From positions 1 through 64,000 of the forward strand of contig NZ_JACHJO010000005.1 in NCBI RefSeq assembly GCF_014203695.1: 64,000 nucleotides of DNA. Reading direction: 5' to 3'. A program made the translations under genes and the position numbers. The DNA comes from Nocardiopsis algeriensis. GTDB lineage: Bacteria; Actinomycetota; Actinomycetes; Streptosporangiales; Streptosporangiaceae. Below the pieces are notes generated by a model that saw only the letters and a list, made by a program, of their open reading frames with translations, made no database searches and had not been told where the DNA came from. Shown in pieces: positions 1-11,863 of this stretch (position 1 is its first letter; every line of letters starts with the position of its first letter).

Positions 1-111
1 ATCGCCCAGCTCAAGCAGTGGGCCATCCTGCGCCGCCTGCGCTGCTGCCCCAACCGGGCCGGCCAGATCACCCGCGCTGTGCTGATCCTTCAGCTTCGAG
101 AAGCAAGATGA
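1..111 (+). mobile_element. 3' end of an insertion-sequence transposase (partial)
   Basis: The first reading frame is open from base 1 to the stop at 109-111 and encodes the last 36 residues of a DDE transposase, including QLKQWAILRRLRCCPNRA and then a hydrophobic AVLILQL. This tail (..QLK.W.ILR..RC.P.R...) is typical of IS5-like actinobacterial transposases. The rest of the element lies left of the window. Homology to the lanthionine synthetase begins only a few bases after the stop (about base 120), so the IS end should lie near 112-120. I could not define the terminal repeat or a target duplication because the other end is missing. The family call rests on a short tail. Confidence 0.6.
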
Positions 112-119
112 AAAGGGCT

Positions 120-473
120 CAGTACCTCGCCGTTACGGGAAGAGATGACCAGAGGCTTCAAGAGGCTCAATCCGGGATCGATCTCGCGGCCTCCTACGAG
201 TTTTACTACCTAGCCGGCTGCTTCAACGGAAGAGCCGGAATCCTGTCCTATCTTGCGCAGGCCATACGCCTGCGTCCTGATGGTGTGCTGGAAGCGACGG
301 CCCGGAGACTGGTGGAGAGCCTTTCCCTCTACGCGGGTGTGCACGAGGGGCGTGTGGTGTTTGCAGGCAACCATCTTCTGAGGCTTTCCGCGGACCTGGC
401 AACCGGTTCTGCCGGAGTCCTTTTGGCGCTCAATGCCTGGTCAGGCGGGCAAGGTCTTCCTTTCCTCAAGTAG
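120..473 (+). pseudogene. C-terminal fragment of a class III lanthionine synthetase (LanKC), truncated by an IS
   Basis: About 118 residues read in frame to a stop at 471-473. They match the end of the LanC-like cyclase domain of RamC/AmfT/LabKC-type enzymes: FYYLAGCFNGRAGILSYLAQ, then LLRLSADLATGSAGVLLAL and the terminal LPFLK. Class III enzymes phosphorylate, dehydrate and cyclise Ser/Thr residues of precursor peptides, and lack the zinc Cys-Cys-His of classical LanC. No such ligands are visible here. The lyase, kinase and most of the cyclase (roughly 700 residues in a normal protein) are missing, because sequence left of about base 120 is transposase. The remaining portion may lie beyond the window, left of the IS. 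The precursor and exporter genes downstream support the assignment. Confidence 0.8.
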
Positions 474-490
474 CAAGCACAAATAAAGCT

Positions 491-547
491 TCCGGGCACG
501 GTGCCCGGAGCGGGTCGAACGACCCGTGTCGAAGGCGCTTCGCCTTC
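491..547 (+). promoter_or_regulatory. Three consecutive hairpins between lanKC remnant and precursor gene
   Basis: Three perfect inverted repeats lie end to end. 491-509 has arms TCCGGGCAC/GTGCCCGGA around one base. 511-526 has 7-bp arms CGGGTCG/CGACCCG. 531-547 has 7-bp arms GAAGGCG/CGCCTTC. None is followed by a T-run. The array precedes the Shine-Dalgarno AAAGGAGA of the precursor by four bases. It could attenuate read-through from the synthetase gene, be an RNA processing site, or protect the precursor mRNA 5' end. Function is inferred. Confidence 0.55.
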
Positions 548-565
548 ACTAAAGGAGAAAGAAAA

Positions 566-697
566 ATGAGCAAGATCCTGCAGATGCAGATGCTCGAGGC
601 GGTCTCCTCCCCTGAGACCACGGGGCTCGTGAGCACGCTCAGCGTCGTTTCCCCCTGCCCCGGCTGGCCCTCCGCCCTCACTTGGGGAAACTGCTAA
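566..697 (+). CDS. Class III lanthipeptide precursor, 43 aa, two labionin-type motifs
   Basis: An ATG 8 bases after a strong Shine-Dalgarno (AAAGGAGA, 551-558) opens a 43-codon gene ending TAA at 695-697. The leader starts MSKILQMQMLEAV, matching the ILxLQxLE helix that class III synthetases recognise. After a Thr-Thr-Gly at residues 18-20 the likely core holds two repeats: STLSVVSPC (Ser23, Ser26, Cys31) and SALTWGNC (Ser36, Thr39, Cys43). Both fit the S-x2-S/T-x3-5-C pattern that becomes labionin or lanthionine in labyrinthopeptins, SapB and AmfS. The peptide ends on the second Cys. Order (LanKC remnant, precursor, two ABC exporters) equals that of ram/amf loci. With the adjacent synthetase truncated, the peptide may be unmodified unless an enzyme elsewhere acts. 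The exact leader/core boundary is inferred. Confidence 0.85.
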   Translation: MSKILQMQMLEAVSSPETTGLVSTLSVVSPCPGWPSALTWGNC

Positions 698-711
698 TTC
701 CTGTGTGACCG

Positions 712-741
712 GGGGCTGAAGGCGCAAGGGCCTTCAGCCCC
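712..741 (+). terminator. Strong hairpin after the precursor gene (attenuator or partial terminator)
   Basis: Perfect 12-bp arms (GGGGCTGAAGGC and GCCTTCAGCCCC) flank a 6-base loop. It begins 14 bases after the precursor stop and lies upstream of the exporter genes, with no T-run. Such a hairpin typically makes the precursor transcript more abundant or stable than the downstream transporter mRNA; that role is inferred. Confidence 0.6.
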
Positions 742-780
742 TTCGAGTGAGGCCGACCAGGCCGGGTGGGGGGAAAGACG

Positions 781-2517
781 ATGGCGCGAGAGGTGAGAGC
801 TGCGGACAAGTTGCTCTTGTCGTCGATCCGGGATTCCTATCTGCCGCTCACTTTGTATACGCTGGCCCGTTTGCTGGGTGCGGCGGCAGGGATCGCCCTG
901 CCGCTTTCGATGGCTGCTGCGGTCGATGCTGTTGTCGACAGGGAGAGCGTAGAAGCTGCGATCGGCTTACTTGCCGCGGTCTCGGCCCTGCTCGTCCTTT
1001 GTGAGATGGCTGCGCTCCTCAGCGGTGCGTACTGCTCCGCGAGGGCCACTGCCCGACTGAGACAGCTCACGGCCCGGCGTCTGATGGCTGCGCGCCCCTC
1101 GGAGATCGAAACGGCGGATCGTGGTGGCCTCGCCATGGCGATCATTTCGGGTGCCCCCGAAGCCTCTGGAGCGCCCGTTGCCCTCGTGCAATCTGCTATC
1201 GCCGTGTTGACCGGGGTGGGTGCGATTGCCGTGCTCGGTTTCCTCGACATCTGGAGTTTGGTCGCCTATCTGGCCGTCGCTCCGCTGGGACTGCTGGTGG
1301 TACACCGTTTCATGGTCAGGGGCACCGCTGCCTCGCATGACTATCAACGTGCTCAGGCTCGGCTCGCAGGACACCTGATCAACAGTCTCAACGGTGCTCG
1401 GACCATAGCTGTGTCGAAGACCGCGGACCGTGAGATCGACAGGATCCTGGGGGGACTGGCGGATTTGGGCAAGGCCGGCCGGGCCTTCTGGGAGTCGATG
1501 GGGCGTGCGTCGAAGGGCGGCGAATTTCTCGTCCCCCTGCTCCAGGCGGTGGTTCTGGCTGTGGCTGGAATCGGAGTCGCCGGGGGGAGACTGACCCCCG
1601 GAGTGTTGGCTGCAGTGGTGCTCTACGCCGCTCAGGGCCTCGCCGTCTTCGATCAGGTGGGTGTCATCTCTGCGATTGCCCGGGCCCGGGCCGGAGCACG
1701 ACAAGTCGCCTCGGTCGTCTCGCGCTCCCCCATCCGGTACGGGGACCTGGAACCGGGGGAGCATATGGGTGAACTGAGGTTGGAATCCGTCACAGTGTAC
1801 GGCAAGGACGGCCGACCCGTACTGGATAGCGCAAGTTTGGTCGTTCCGCGGGGCACTGTTGTCGCCGTTGTGGGGGACGCTGCGGCTACGCGGTGCATTT
1901 GCTGGCTGGCAGCACGTCTGACAGATCCCGACCACGGTCGGGTGTACCTGAGCGGAGTCGACCTGCGTGAGTTGAGCGAGAAGTACCTCAGGTCGGTTGT
2001 TGGATTTGCGCCCACCACTCCCCACCTCTTCGGTGAAACGCTTGCCGATGCCGTGAGTTCGGGAAGAAAAGGTGGGAGTGAACGACTCACCGAGGCTGCA
2101 AAGAGTGCAGGGATCGCTGAATACGTTTCTCACCTTCCCGGGGGGTGGCGAACCCCTCTAGAAGATGTGGCTCTCTCGGACGGTGAGAGACAGCGCCTGG
2201 GTATGGCCCGCGCATTCTACGGACGCCCCTGCCTGCTCGTCGCAGAGGACGTCACCTCGAACCTGGACACCGTGACCGAAAGGCTTGTACAGGGCGCGCT
2301 GACCACACCACTGGGAAGCGGATCCAGATTGCTCGCGACCAGGCGCAGAGCTGTGGCGGAGCGGTGTGACCTGGTGGTATGGGTCAGCGACGCGCGAATC
2401 CGTGCGGTTGGTACACACGCGGAACTGTGTGAGAGCCCTGGTTACCGCGCAGCCTTGGTGAGCACCGGCGGTGCGGAAGGAGAGAACACCGTCATGACGG
2501 CTGGAGAGCTGTGGTGA
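781..2517 (+). CDS. ABC exporter subunit with degenerate ATP site (lanthipeptide export)
   Basis: A 578-residue fused permease-ATPase of the RamA/RamB-AmfA/AmfB type. The N-terminal half carries membrane segments (for example ALLVLCEMAALLSGAY and VGAIAVLGFLDIWSLVAYLAV). The C-terminal half is the nucleotide-binding domain. The domain is decayed: the P-loop position reads GDAAATRC (365-372) without the Gly-Lys-Ser/Thr, and Walker B reads LLVAED (485-490) instead of hydrophobic-Asp-Glu. The signature LSDGERQ (465-471) is near-canonical. ATG 781 is chosen over GTG 766 because GGGGGAAAG sits just upstream. It overlaps the next gene by 4 bases, so the two are translationally coupled and should form a heterodimer in which the partner supplies the working P-loop. 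The substrate is inferred from the precursor next door. Confidence 0.8.
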   Translation: MAREVRAADKLLLSSIRDSYLPLTLYTLARLLGAAAGIALPLSMAAAVDAVVDRESVEAAIGLLAAVSALLVLCEMAALLSGAYCSARATARLRQLTARRLMAARPSEIETADRGGLAMAIISGAPEASGAPVALVQSAIAVLTGVGAIAVLGFLDIWSLVAYLAVAPLGLLVVHRFMVRGTAASHDYQRAQARLAGHLINSLNGARTIAVSKTADREIDRILGGLADLGKAGRAFWESMGRASKGGEFLVPLLQAVVLAVAGIGVAGGRLTPGVLAAVVLYAAQGLAVFDQVGVISAIARARAGARQVASVVSRSPIRYGDLEPGEHMGELRLESVTVYGKDGRPVLDSASLVVPRGTVVAVVGDAAATRCICWLAARLTDPDHGRVYLSGVDLRELSEKYLRSVVGFAPTTPHLFGETLADAVSSGRKGGSERLTEAAKSAGIAEYVSHLPGGWRTPLEDVALSDGERQRLGMARAFYGRPCLLVAEDVTSNLDTVTERLVQGALTTPLGSGSRLLATRRRAVAERCDLVVWVSDARIRAVGTHAELCESPGYRAALVSTGGAEGENTVMTAGELW

Positions 2518-4217
2518 ATCCCGTTGCGAATTACCTGGGTGACCTGCGATCGCACTGGCGGCGGATTCTCGTTCTCCTGGGATGGTCGACTCTGCAAGCC
2601 CTGCCGGTGTTCGCCACCGGCCGCCTGGTGACTATTGCTATTGACGAGGGCTTTCTCTCCGGTCGGCCTGTACTCGGGTTGCTGGTGGCCGCACTGATTC
2701 CTATATTCGCACTGGTGGGAGCGGCCGCCGCACATCTAGTTTTTCGGAGCCTGGCTGAGATCGTTGAGCCAATCAGAGACGCTATGGTCCGACGGATCGT
2801 CACCGAAGCGGTCGAAACTGTGGCAGCCGATCCCCGGACTGCGCGTGTGAGTCGTTCCTTGGCACGGATCACCAGGCAGACCGAAGCTGTGCGGGGGGTC
2901 ACGGCAGGAGTGCTGGTCGAGACCGCGTCCATGGCTGTCACCATCGTTGCTGTCGCGGCAGGGCTTGCCCTACTGGCCGGAGAAGTCTTTGCCCTGGTGG
3001 TGCTCCCAGTGGTGGCTTCCCTGGTATTGCTGGTCATGGCCCTGGGGAGGTTGATGAGGCGGCAGGACAGGGTGTATCGCCTGGAAGAGGAGCTCTCGGT
3101 CGAGGTCGATCACGGGGTCATGGCTTTTCGCGACATTGCAGCTCAGGGGCGTGGTACGCATACGGCGGACGAATTGGCTGCGCTTGCCTTTCGCCAAGCG
3201 GCGTTCGAAGTGGCGGTCGCCCGGGCGGGCACAATGAGAGGCCTGGTGGTCGGGGTCGGTGGATATTTCCCGTTGGTCCTCGTCCTGATATGTGCGGTTC
3301 CTCTGCTTGACCGAGGTTTGAGCCCCGGTGAACTGCTTGGGGCGTTGACCTATGTTTCGACGGGGCTGATTCCGGCCCTGAGATCCTTTGTCGGGGTCGC
3401 GGGCGATGCTCTGCCGCGTTTGGTCACCGCGCTCCGCCGTAGCGGAAGTACCCAGCTCACCCGCCCTGACATGATCGAGTTGCCGAGGGCGGCCCCCTGC
3501 GAACTGCTGCACGGACGTGCCGTTCTGTTCGAGTCGGTGACCTTCGCCTACGGTGAGGGCGCGCCGCTCTTCCGCGGCTTGGATCTGGCCTTTGCCGCAG
3601 GGGAACATATAGCGGTTGTGGGGCCCAGCGGTGCGGGCAAATCAACTCTTGTTGATCTCATGTGCGGAGTGCGGGAACCGACCGGAGGCCGGGTACTCGT
3701 CAGCGGAGTACCTCCAAGAGAAAACAGACATGTCGCTGTTCTCCCCCAGGAAGGCTATGTCTTCGATGCGACGCTGCGGGAGAACCTGGGATACCTCGCG
3801 AAAGGTACCGTCGACGACGACGAGGCGGCTCGAGTGATCGAAGCATTGGGAGCGGCCGCTCTCATTGACCCTGTGGAGGGTTTGGACGCACGAGTCGACC
3901 CGCGTTCATTGTCACCCGGGGAGCGCCAACTGATCTCACTGGTGCGACTGGCGTTGTCGGAAGCAAGTGTGGTGATTCTGGACGAGGCGACAAGCCATCT
4001 CAGCCCCGCGGTGGACGCGCGGATAGAGCGGCTCCTTCATAACCAGGGCCGCACATTGATTGTGGTGGCCCACCGTTTGGATGTGGTGCATCGAGCCGAT
4101 CGAGTGGTGCTGGTGGACACGGTGGGGACCAAAGCAGGTACACACGAGAAGTTATTGGCTTCCTCGCAGGTCTACCGAGACCTGTTGGGGGATTCAGCTT
4201 CTGCCCAGGACTGCTGA
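2514..4217 (+). CDS. ABC exporter subunit with intact ATP site (lanthipeptide export)
   Basis: 567 residues; fused membrane domain and ATPase. The P-loop GPSGAGKST (370-378), signature LSPGE (466-470) and Walker B VVILDEAT with catalytic Glu491 are all canonical. A Thr-Leu-Ile-Val-Val-Ala-His segment follows, with the H-loop His. GTG 2514 overlaps the upstream stop as GTGA; GTG 2511 is an alternative. The pairing of one intact and one degenerate ATPase is known for heterodimeric exporters. This is the last recognisable gene of the lanthipeptide locus; no ramR-like regulator follows within the window. Codons are visibly less G/C-biased than in the rest of the window, which is compatible with acquisition by transfer. 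Confidence 0.85.
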   Translation: MNPVANYLGDLRSHWRRILVLLGWSTLQALPVFATGRLVTIAIDEGFLSGRPVLGLLVAALIPIFALVGAAAAHLVFRSLAEIVEPIRDAMVRRIVTEAVETVAADPRTARVSRSLARITRQTEAVRGVTAGVLVETASMAVTIVAVAAGLALLAGEVFALVVLPVVASLVLLVMALGRLMRRQDRVYRLEEELSVEVDHGVMAFRDIAAQGRGTHTADELAALAFRQAAFEVAVARAGTMRGLVVGVGGYFPLVLVLICAVPLLDRGLSPGELLGALTYVSTGLIPALRSFVGVAGDALPRLVTALRRSGSTQLTRPDMIELPRAAPCELLHGRAVLFESVTFAYGEGAPLFRGLDLAFAAGEHIAVVGPSGAGKSTLVDLMCGVREPTGGRVLVSGVPPRENRHVAVLPQEGYVFDATLRENLGYLAKGTVDDDEAARVIEALGAAALIDPVEGLDARVDPRSLSPGERQLISLVRLALSEASVVILDEATSHLSPAVDARIERLLHNQGRTLIVVAHRLDVVHRADRVVLVDTVGTKAGTHEKLLASSQVYRDLLGDSASAQDC

Positions 4218-4540
4218 ATTCGCAGCTGGACTCTGGCACATGTGTTGTGACACAGCCAGAAAGGCTCGATAGGGCTGCCGCAGGCCGTTTTCCGGTGGGA
4301 CATTGCTTCGTTCACCGGGAAGTATTCGCTTCGATTGAAATCTACATGGTTCGCAACCTTCGCATCGCAGAGCTCCCTTTGTGCCTGAGGTGCCCAAAGC
4401 CAGCGTGCCCAAGGGCGGGCCTAGGTGTGATGACCGCAGAGGTGAAGAACAGCCCGGCAGTGGCTTGACAACAAGAGAGGGCCTCCGACATAGGTGTGGA
4501 TTGCTCAGATCAACACCTGAAGAAGGTCAGAAGGACCTCG
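4218..4540. other. Intergenic stretch with probable IS481 left flank
   Basis: No convincing gene. Short open frames here have no recognisable motif. From about 4465 the sequence resembles the untranslated leader before an IS481-type transposase; AGGTGT (4491-4496) and ACACCT (4513-4518) form a small inverted repeat close to its start. Confidence 0.4.
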
Positions 4541-4900
4541 ATGTCCCACACTACCCATGCCAATGCCTGCCTCGCACCCACCGGACGCCTGGCCCTGGCC
4601 CGCTGCGTGGTCGAGGACGGCTGGCCGCTCAGGCGTGCCGCCGAACGCTTCCAGGTAGCGGTCACCACCGCCAAACGCTGGGCCGACCGCTACCGCACCC
4701 CGGGCCAGGCCGGGATGAGCGATTGTTCCAGCCGCCCCCGCCCCGGCGAGCTGGTGCACGTCGACATCAAAAAACTCGGCAACATCCCCGACGGCGGCGG
4801 GCACCGGGTGGTGGGCCGACATGCGGGGATACGCAACAAACAGGCCAAACAGCAGCTTGGGCAGCTGCTGGACCACGACGGAGAAGGGACATGGAGGTAA
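4541..4900 (+). pseudogene. IS481-family transposase remnant with internal deletion
   Basis: 120 codons from ATG 4541. The first ~65 residues form the helix-turn-helix region (GRLALARCVVEDGWPLRRAA, then AERFQVAVTTAKRWADRY and the SSRP motif). The text then jumps straight to RPGELVHVDIKKLGNIPDGG, which in full-length IS481 proteins lies near the start of the DDE core. The intervening ~70 residues and the whole catalytic C-terminal part are missing, and the frame ends in unrelated residues. The element cannot transpose by itself. It marks the right edge of the damaged lanthipeptide locus. Confidence 0.8.
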
Positions 4901-5582
4901 CTCCCCAAGGCATGACGAGGGCACCGAACGGCGCGTGGACGGGACAGCACGGTCGGGTGCTGTCCGGCCAGTCTCGGCGGGGAGCCGCGTGATGAGAGAA
5001 GTGGAAAGCGGAAGGTCTGAGGCCTACCGCGCAGGCTCCTGGTACCAGACGGGCCGAGCGATCGGGCGCACGGCGGTGGTGTGCATCGAGGTCCTTTCGA
5101 GTGCTGGTCGTGCTTTGCGGGTGGACAGGGGGCCGGAGGTCCGGTGAGGAGCACGTTGCGGGGAAATCACTTGGGAAGCGATGGGTTTTCCAACAGCTGT
5201 CCGGGACGTGGTGTGTGGGAAGATTCTGCCTTGCCCAGGGAAGTGAGCACACACCGCGATCGCGCACCTGATCGATTGCGAAGGGACACCCCAGGGCCCA
5301 TACGAGCCGGAGGGCGACGTCAGCGTAGCCCGCAGGGTGGGGACCCATGCGGCTATTCCCAGCAGCCCACCATGCTCTGTTGGCCGACCCCGCTCCGCCC
5401 CAGAAGCGCTGGACCCACCGTGGTGTCCTGGTGCGGTGTCACGCCTTGTCGCCTGGGCCCTGCGGTGCCGGGCCGGGGGCCGGAGCCTCGTACAGTGGGA
5501 ATTTCACCCCGGGCACAGGAGATCCCTGGTGTCCCGGGACCACGTATGTCCCGCCTCGGCGGGGACGACCGGAGGGAAACCC
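4901..5582. other. Gene-free 680-bp stretch between IS remnant and cas6e-like gene
   Basis: I found no gene here with a plausible start, family match or normal codon bias. Open frames in this stretch are in poor coding context, and no CRISPR repeats, tRNA or strong inverted repeat is visible. It may be decayed DNA left by the IS event. A Shine-Dalgarno GGAGGGAAA occurs at its very end (5571-5579) for the next gene. Confidence 0.5.
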
Positions 5583-9413
<3,831 letters not shown>

Positions 9414-9439
9414 CTTCAGCCCTTCTGAAGTATCTGAAG
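9414..9439. promoter_or_regulatory. Candidate LysG binding region between lysG and lysE
   Basis: CTTCAG (9414-9419) and CTGAAG (9425-9430) form a perfect inverted repeat with a 5-base spacer. A further CTGAAG copy sits at 9434-9439. The region is AT-richer than its surroundings and lies directly at the lysG start, consistent with an autoregulated divergent promoter. Binding is inferred. Confidence 0.45.
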
Positions 9440-9487
9440 AAACTTTAGCTGTACTTATGGGTGCGCGGAGTTCTAACGTGCCCTCCT

Positions 9488-10102
9488 GTGAACGCAACGC
9501 TTGTCCCCGCTCTGCTCGGCCTCGGGACCGGGCTGGCCCTCATCGTGGCGATCGGTGCCCAGAACGCCTTCGTGCTGCGGCTGGGCATCGACGGCCGCTC
9601 GGGCACGGTCCTGTCCGTCGTGCTGGTCTGCGCGGTGTCCGACGCCCTGCTCATCACCGCCGGTGTCCTCGGAGTGGGCGCCGTGGTCGAGGCGGTGCCC
9701 CGGGCGGTCGCGGCGGTCCGCCTCCTGGGCGCCGCCTTCCTGCTCGTGTACGGTCTGGCGGCGGCGCGCCGCGTGCTGCGCCCGGGCACCTTGGAGGCCG
9801 CCGGGACCGCCGCGGGCGGGGCCGCCGCCGTGGCCACGGCGGCGGCGCTGACCTGGCTCAACCCGCACGTGTACCTCGACACCGTGGTCCTGCTGGGCTC
9901 CCTGGCCAACCAGCACGGCGATGTGCGCTGGTGGTGGGCCGCGGGGGCGGTCTGCGCCAGCTTCCTGTGGTTCTTCGCCCTGGGGTTCGGCGCCCGCCTG
10001 CTGCGCCCGCTCTTCGCCCGTCCGGGCTCCTGGCGGGTCCTCGACGCACTCGTCGCCGCCGTCATGCTCGCTCTGGGGGTGCGGCTGCTCCTGGGGACGT
10101 GA
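9488..10102 (+). CDS. lysE: LysE/ArgO-family amino acid exporter
   Basis: 204 residues from GTG 9488. The family hallmark GLALIVAIGAQNAFVLRLG lies in the first helix, followed by CAVSDALLITAGVLGVG and the second-half motif ALTWLNPHVYLDTVVLLGS. Five to six membrane helices can be drawn. LysE proteins export lysine and arginine to prevent toxic build-up during peptide uptake. The divergent lysG supports this substrate class over other LysE relatives. A strong terminator follows at 10181-10217. Confidence 0.9.
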   Translation: MNATLVPALLGLGTGLALIVAIGAQNAFVLRLGIDGRSGTVLSVVLVCAVSDALLITAGVLGVGAVVEAVPRAVAAVRLLGAAFLLVYGLAAARRVLRPGTLEAAGTAAGGAAAVATAAALTWLNPHVYLDTVVLLGSLANQHGDVRWWWAAGAVCASFLWFFALGFGARLLRPLFARPGSWRVLDALVAAVMLALGVRLLLGT

Positions 10103-10180
10103 GATACGGCGCGGCGGGGCCGGAGGCGGTCGGTGGCAGGGCGCGGGGAGAAGGCCGGCCCTTGCGCGGGCCGTACGGGC

Positions 10181-10217
10181 GAAGGGCCGCCCGGTGGGGA
10201 AGCCCGGGCGGCCCTTC
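10181..10217. terminator. Bidirectional terminator between lysE and the MFS gene
   Basis: A perfect 14-bp stem (GAAGGGCCGCCCGG / CCGGGCGGCCCTTC) with a 9-base loop sits between the convergent lysE (ends 10102) and the MFS exporter gene (ends 10233). It has no clear T-run, as is common in actinomycetes. Confidence 0.75.
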
Positions 10218-10232
10218 TGCGTACGGTGCGGA

Positions 10233-11804
10233 TCAGGTGCCCTTGGCGGCGGGTGCGGGCTCCTCGGCCGGGGCGGCGGGCATGTCGATGCTGTCGCGCA
10301 GCTGGACCCTGGGCAGGAAGAGGGCCACGACCGCGCCGACCACGGCGATGCCGACGGCGACCAGGAACAGGTCACCGGTGGCGGTTCCGTAGGAGGCCTC
10401 GACGATCTCGCGGGCGAAGGCCGGCATGGCCTCCAGGTTGAGGGTTCCCGTGTCGGCCGCCGCGGCGCCCGAGGGGTCCACGCCGGCGGCGGCCATACCG
10501 TCGGCGATCTCGGTCGAGACGCGGTTGGCCAGGAAGGCGCCCAGGACGGAGACGCCGATGGTGCCGCCCAGGGAGCGGAAGAAGGCCACCGCGCCGCTGG
10601 CCGCGCCGAGCTCGCGCAGCGGGACCGAGTTCTGCACCACCAGCACCAGGTTCTGCATGGACATGCCCACGCCGGTGCCCATCAGAAGCATGCCGATGGC
10701 CACGACCGGCAGCGGGGTCGCCTCGTCCAGGAAGGACAGGACGGCGAAGCCGGAGACCAGGACCGCCATCCCGGTGACGACGTAGGACTTGACCCGGCCC
10801 GAGCGCGAGACCATGCGTCCCGAGACGGTGGAGGAGACCAGCACGCCCAGCATGAGCGGTGTGGTCAGCAGGCCCGCGGCGGTGGGTGAGTAGCCGCGGG
10901 AGAGCTGGAAGTACTGGCCCAGGAACACGGCACCGCCGAACATCGCCATGCCCACCGCGGCGCTGGCGACAATGGCGATTGCGCTCTCACGGCGCATGAC
11001 CAGGTGCAGCGGGATGACGGGTTCGGACACCCGGGACTCCACCCACACGGCCAGGCCGAGCAGGACGACACTGGCGCCGACCATGGCGGCGCTCTGCCAG
11101 GAGACCCAGGCGAAGCTGCCCCCGACGAAGGTCACCCACAGCAGCAGGAGGCTGACGCCCGAGGCGATGAGTACGGCTCCGGGGTAGTCCACCTTGGTGC
11201 CGGGCCGGCGGACGTCCTCCAGGTGCAGGGTGCGGCTGAGCACGACGAAGGCCAGGAGCATGAACGGCACGCCGATGAGGAAGCACCAGCGCCAGCCGCC
11301 CCACGGGATCTCGGCGAGTGCACCGCCCACCAGAGGACCACCCACGGTGGCGATGCCCATGATGCCGCCGATGTAGCCGTTGAGGCGGCCGCGGTCCTTG
11401 GGACTGACGAGGGAGCCGATGATCACCTGGACCAGGACCTGCGAGGCGCCCATGCCCAGGCCCTGGATCGCACGGAAGGCGATGAGCTGGCCGGTGGTCT
11501 GGGCGAGGCCGCACAGCAGCGAGGCGACGATGAACAGCACGACCGACACCTGGAGCAGCAGCTTCTTGTCGAAGAGGTCGGCGAGCTTGCCCCAGATGGG
11601 TGTGGAGGCGGTCGAGGCCAGCAGGGCGGCGGTGACCACCCACGTGTACTGGGCCTGGGTGCCGTTCAACGAGCCCACGATCTGGGGCAGGGCGACCGAG
11701 ACGATCGTGCCGCTGAGCATGGTGACGCCCAGCACGGTGAAGAGCCCGACCAGCGAGCGTTTGACGGCGGGCCACTCGGGTGCTGGCGAAGGAGGTGCGC
11801 TCAA
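10233..11804 (-). CDS. MFS multidrug exporter, DHA2 (EmrB/QacA) family, 14 TM
   Basis: 523 residues from a TTG start preceded by purine-rich sequence. It shows the DHA2 pattern of 14 helices: SLVGLFTVLGVTMLSGTIVS with the VALPQIV motif, the A-loop GKLADLFDKKLLL, the antiporter motif C region GYIGGIMGIATVGGPLVGG and RWCFLIGVPFMLLA. Such proteins expel drugs and dyes by proton antiport. It is divergent from the TetR gene and shares a control region containing tandem palindromes, so it is presumably repressed by that TetR and induced by a ligand. The substrate cannot be read from the sequence. Confidence 0.88.
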   Translation of the reverse strand: MSAPPSPAPEWPAVKRSLVGLFTVLGVTMLSGTIVSVALPQIVGSLNGTQAQYTWVVTAALLASTASTPIWGKLADLFDKKLLLQVSVVLFIVASLLCGLAQTTGQLIAFRAIQGLGMGASQVLVQVIIGSLVSPKDRGRLNGYIGGIMGIATVGGPLVGGALAEIPWGGWRWCFLIGVPFMLLAFVVLSRTLHLEDVRRPGTKVDYPGAVLIASGVSLLLLWVTFVGGSFAWVSWQSAAMVGASVVLLGLAVWVESRVSEPVIPLHLVMRRESAIAIVASAAVGMAMFGGAVFLGQYFQLSRGYSPTAAGLLTTPLMLGVLVSSTVSGRMVSRSGRVKSYVVTGMAVLVSGFAVLSFLDEATPLPVVAIGMLLMGTGVGMSMQNLVLVVQNSVPLRELGAASGAVAFFRSLGGTIGVSVLGAFLANRVSTEIADGMAAAGVDPSGAAAADTGTLNLEAMPAFAREIVEASYGTATGDLFLVAVGIAVVGAVVALFLPRVQLRDSIDMPAAPAEEPAPAAKGT

Positions 11805-11863
11805 AGAAACCTCTGCGAAGGAAAGCCGGGAAAGGTAAACGTAGTTGACCTGTCGGCCAGTTT

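Noticed and set aside
18-119. Start of the lanthipeptide synthetase fragment at GTG 18
   Set aside because: The residues encoded there do not resemble LanC; that stretch is the transposase tail read in another frame.
4901-5582. Possible CRISPR array near the Cas6e-like gene
   Set aside because: I saw no regularly spaced direct repeats here or anywhere else in the window.
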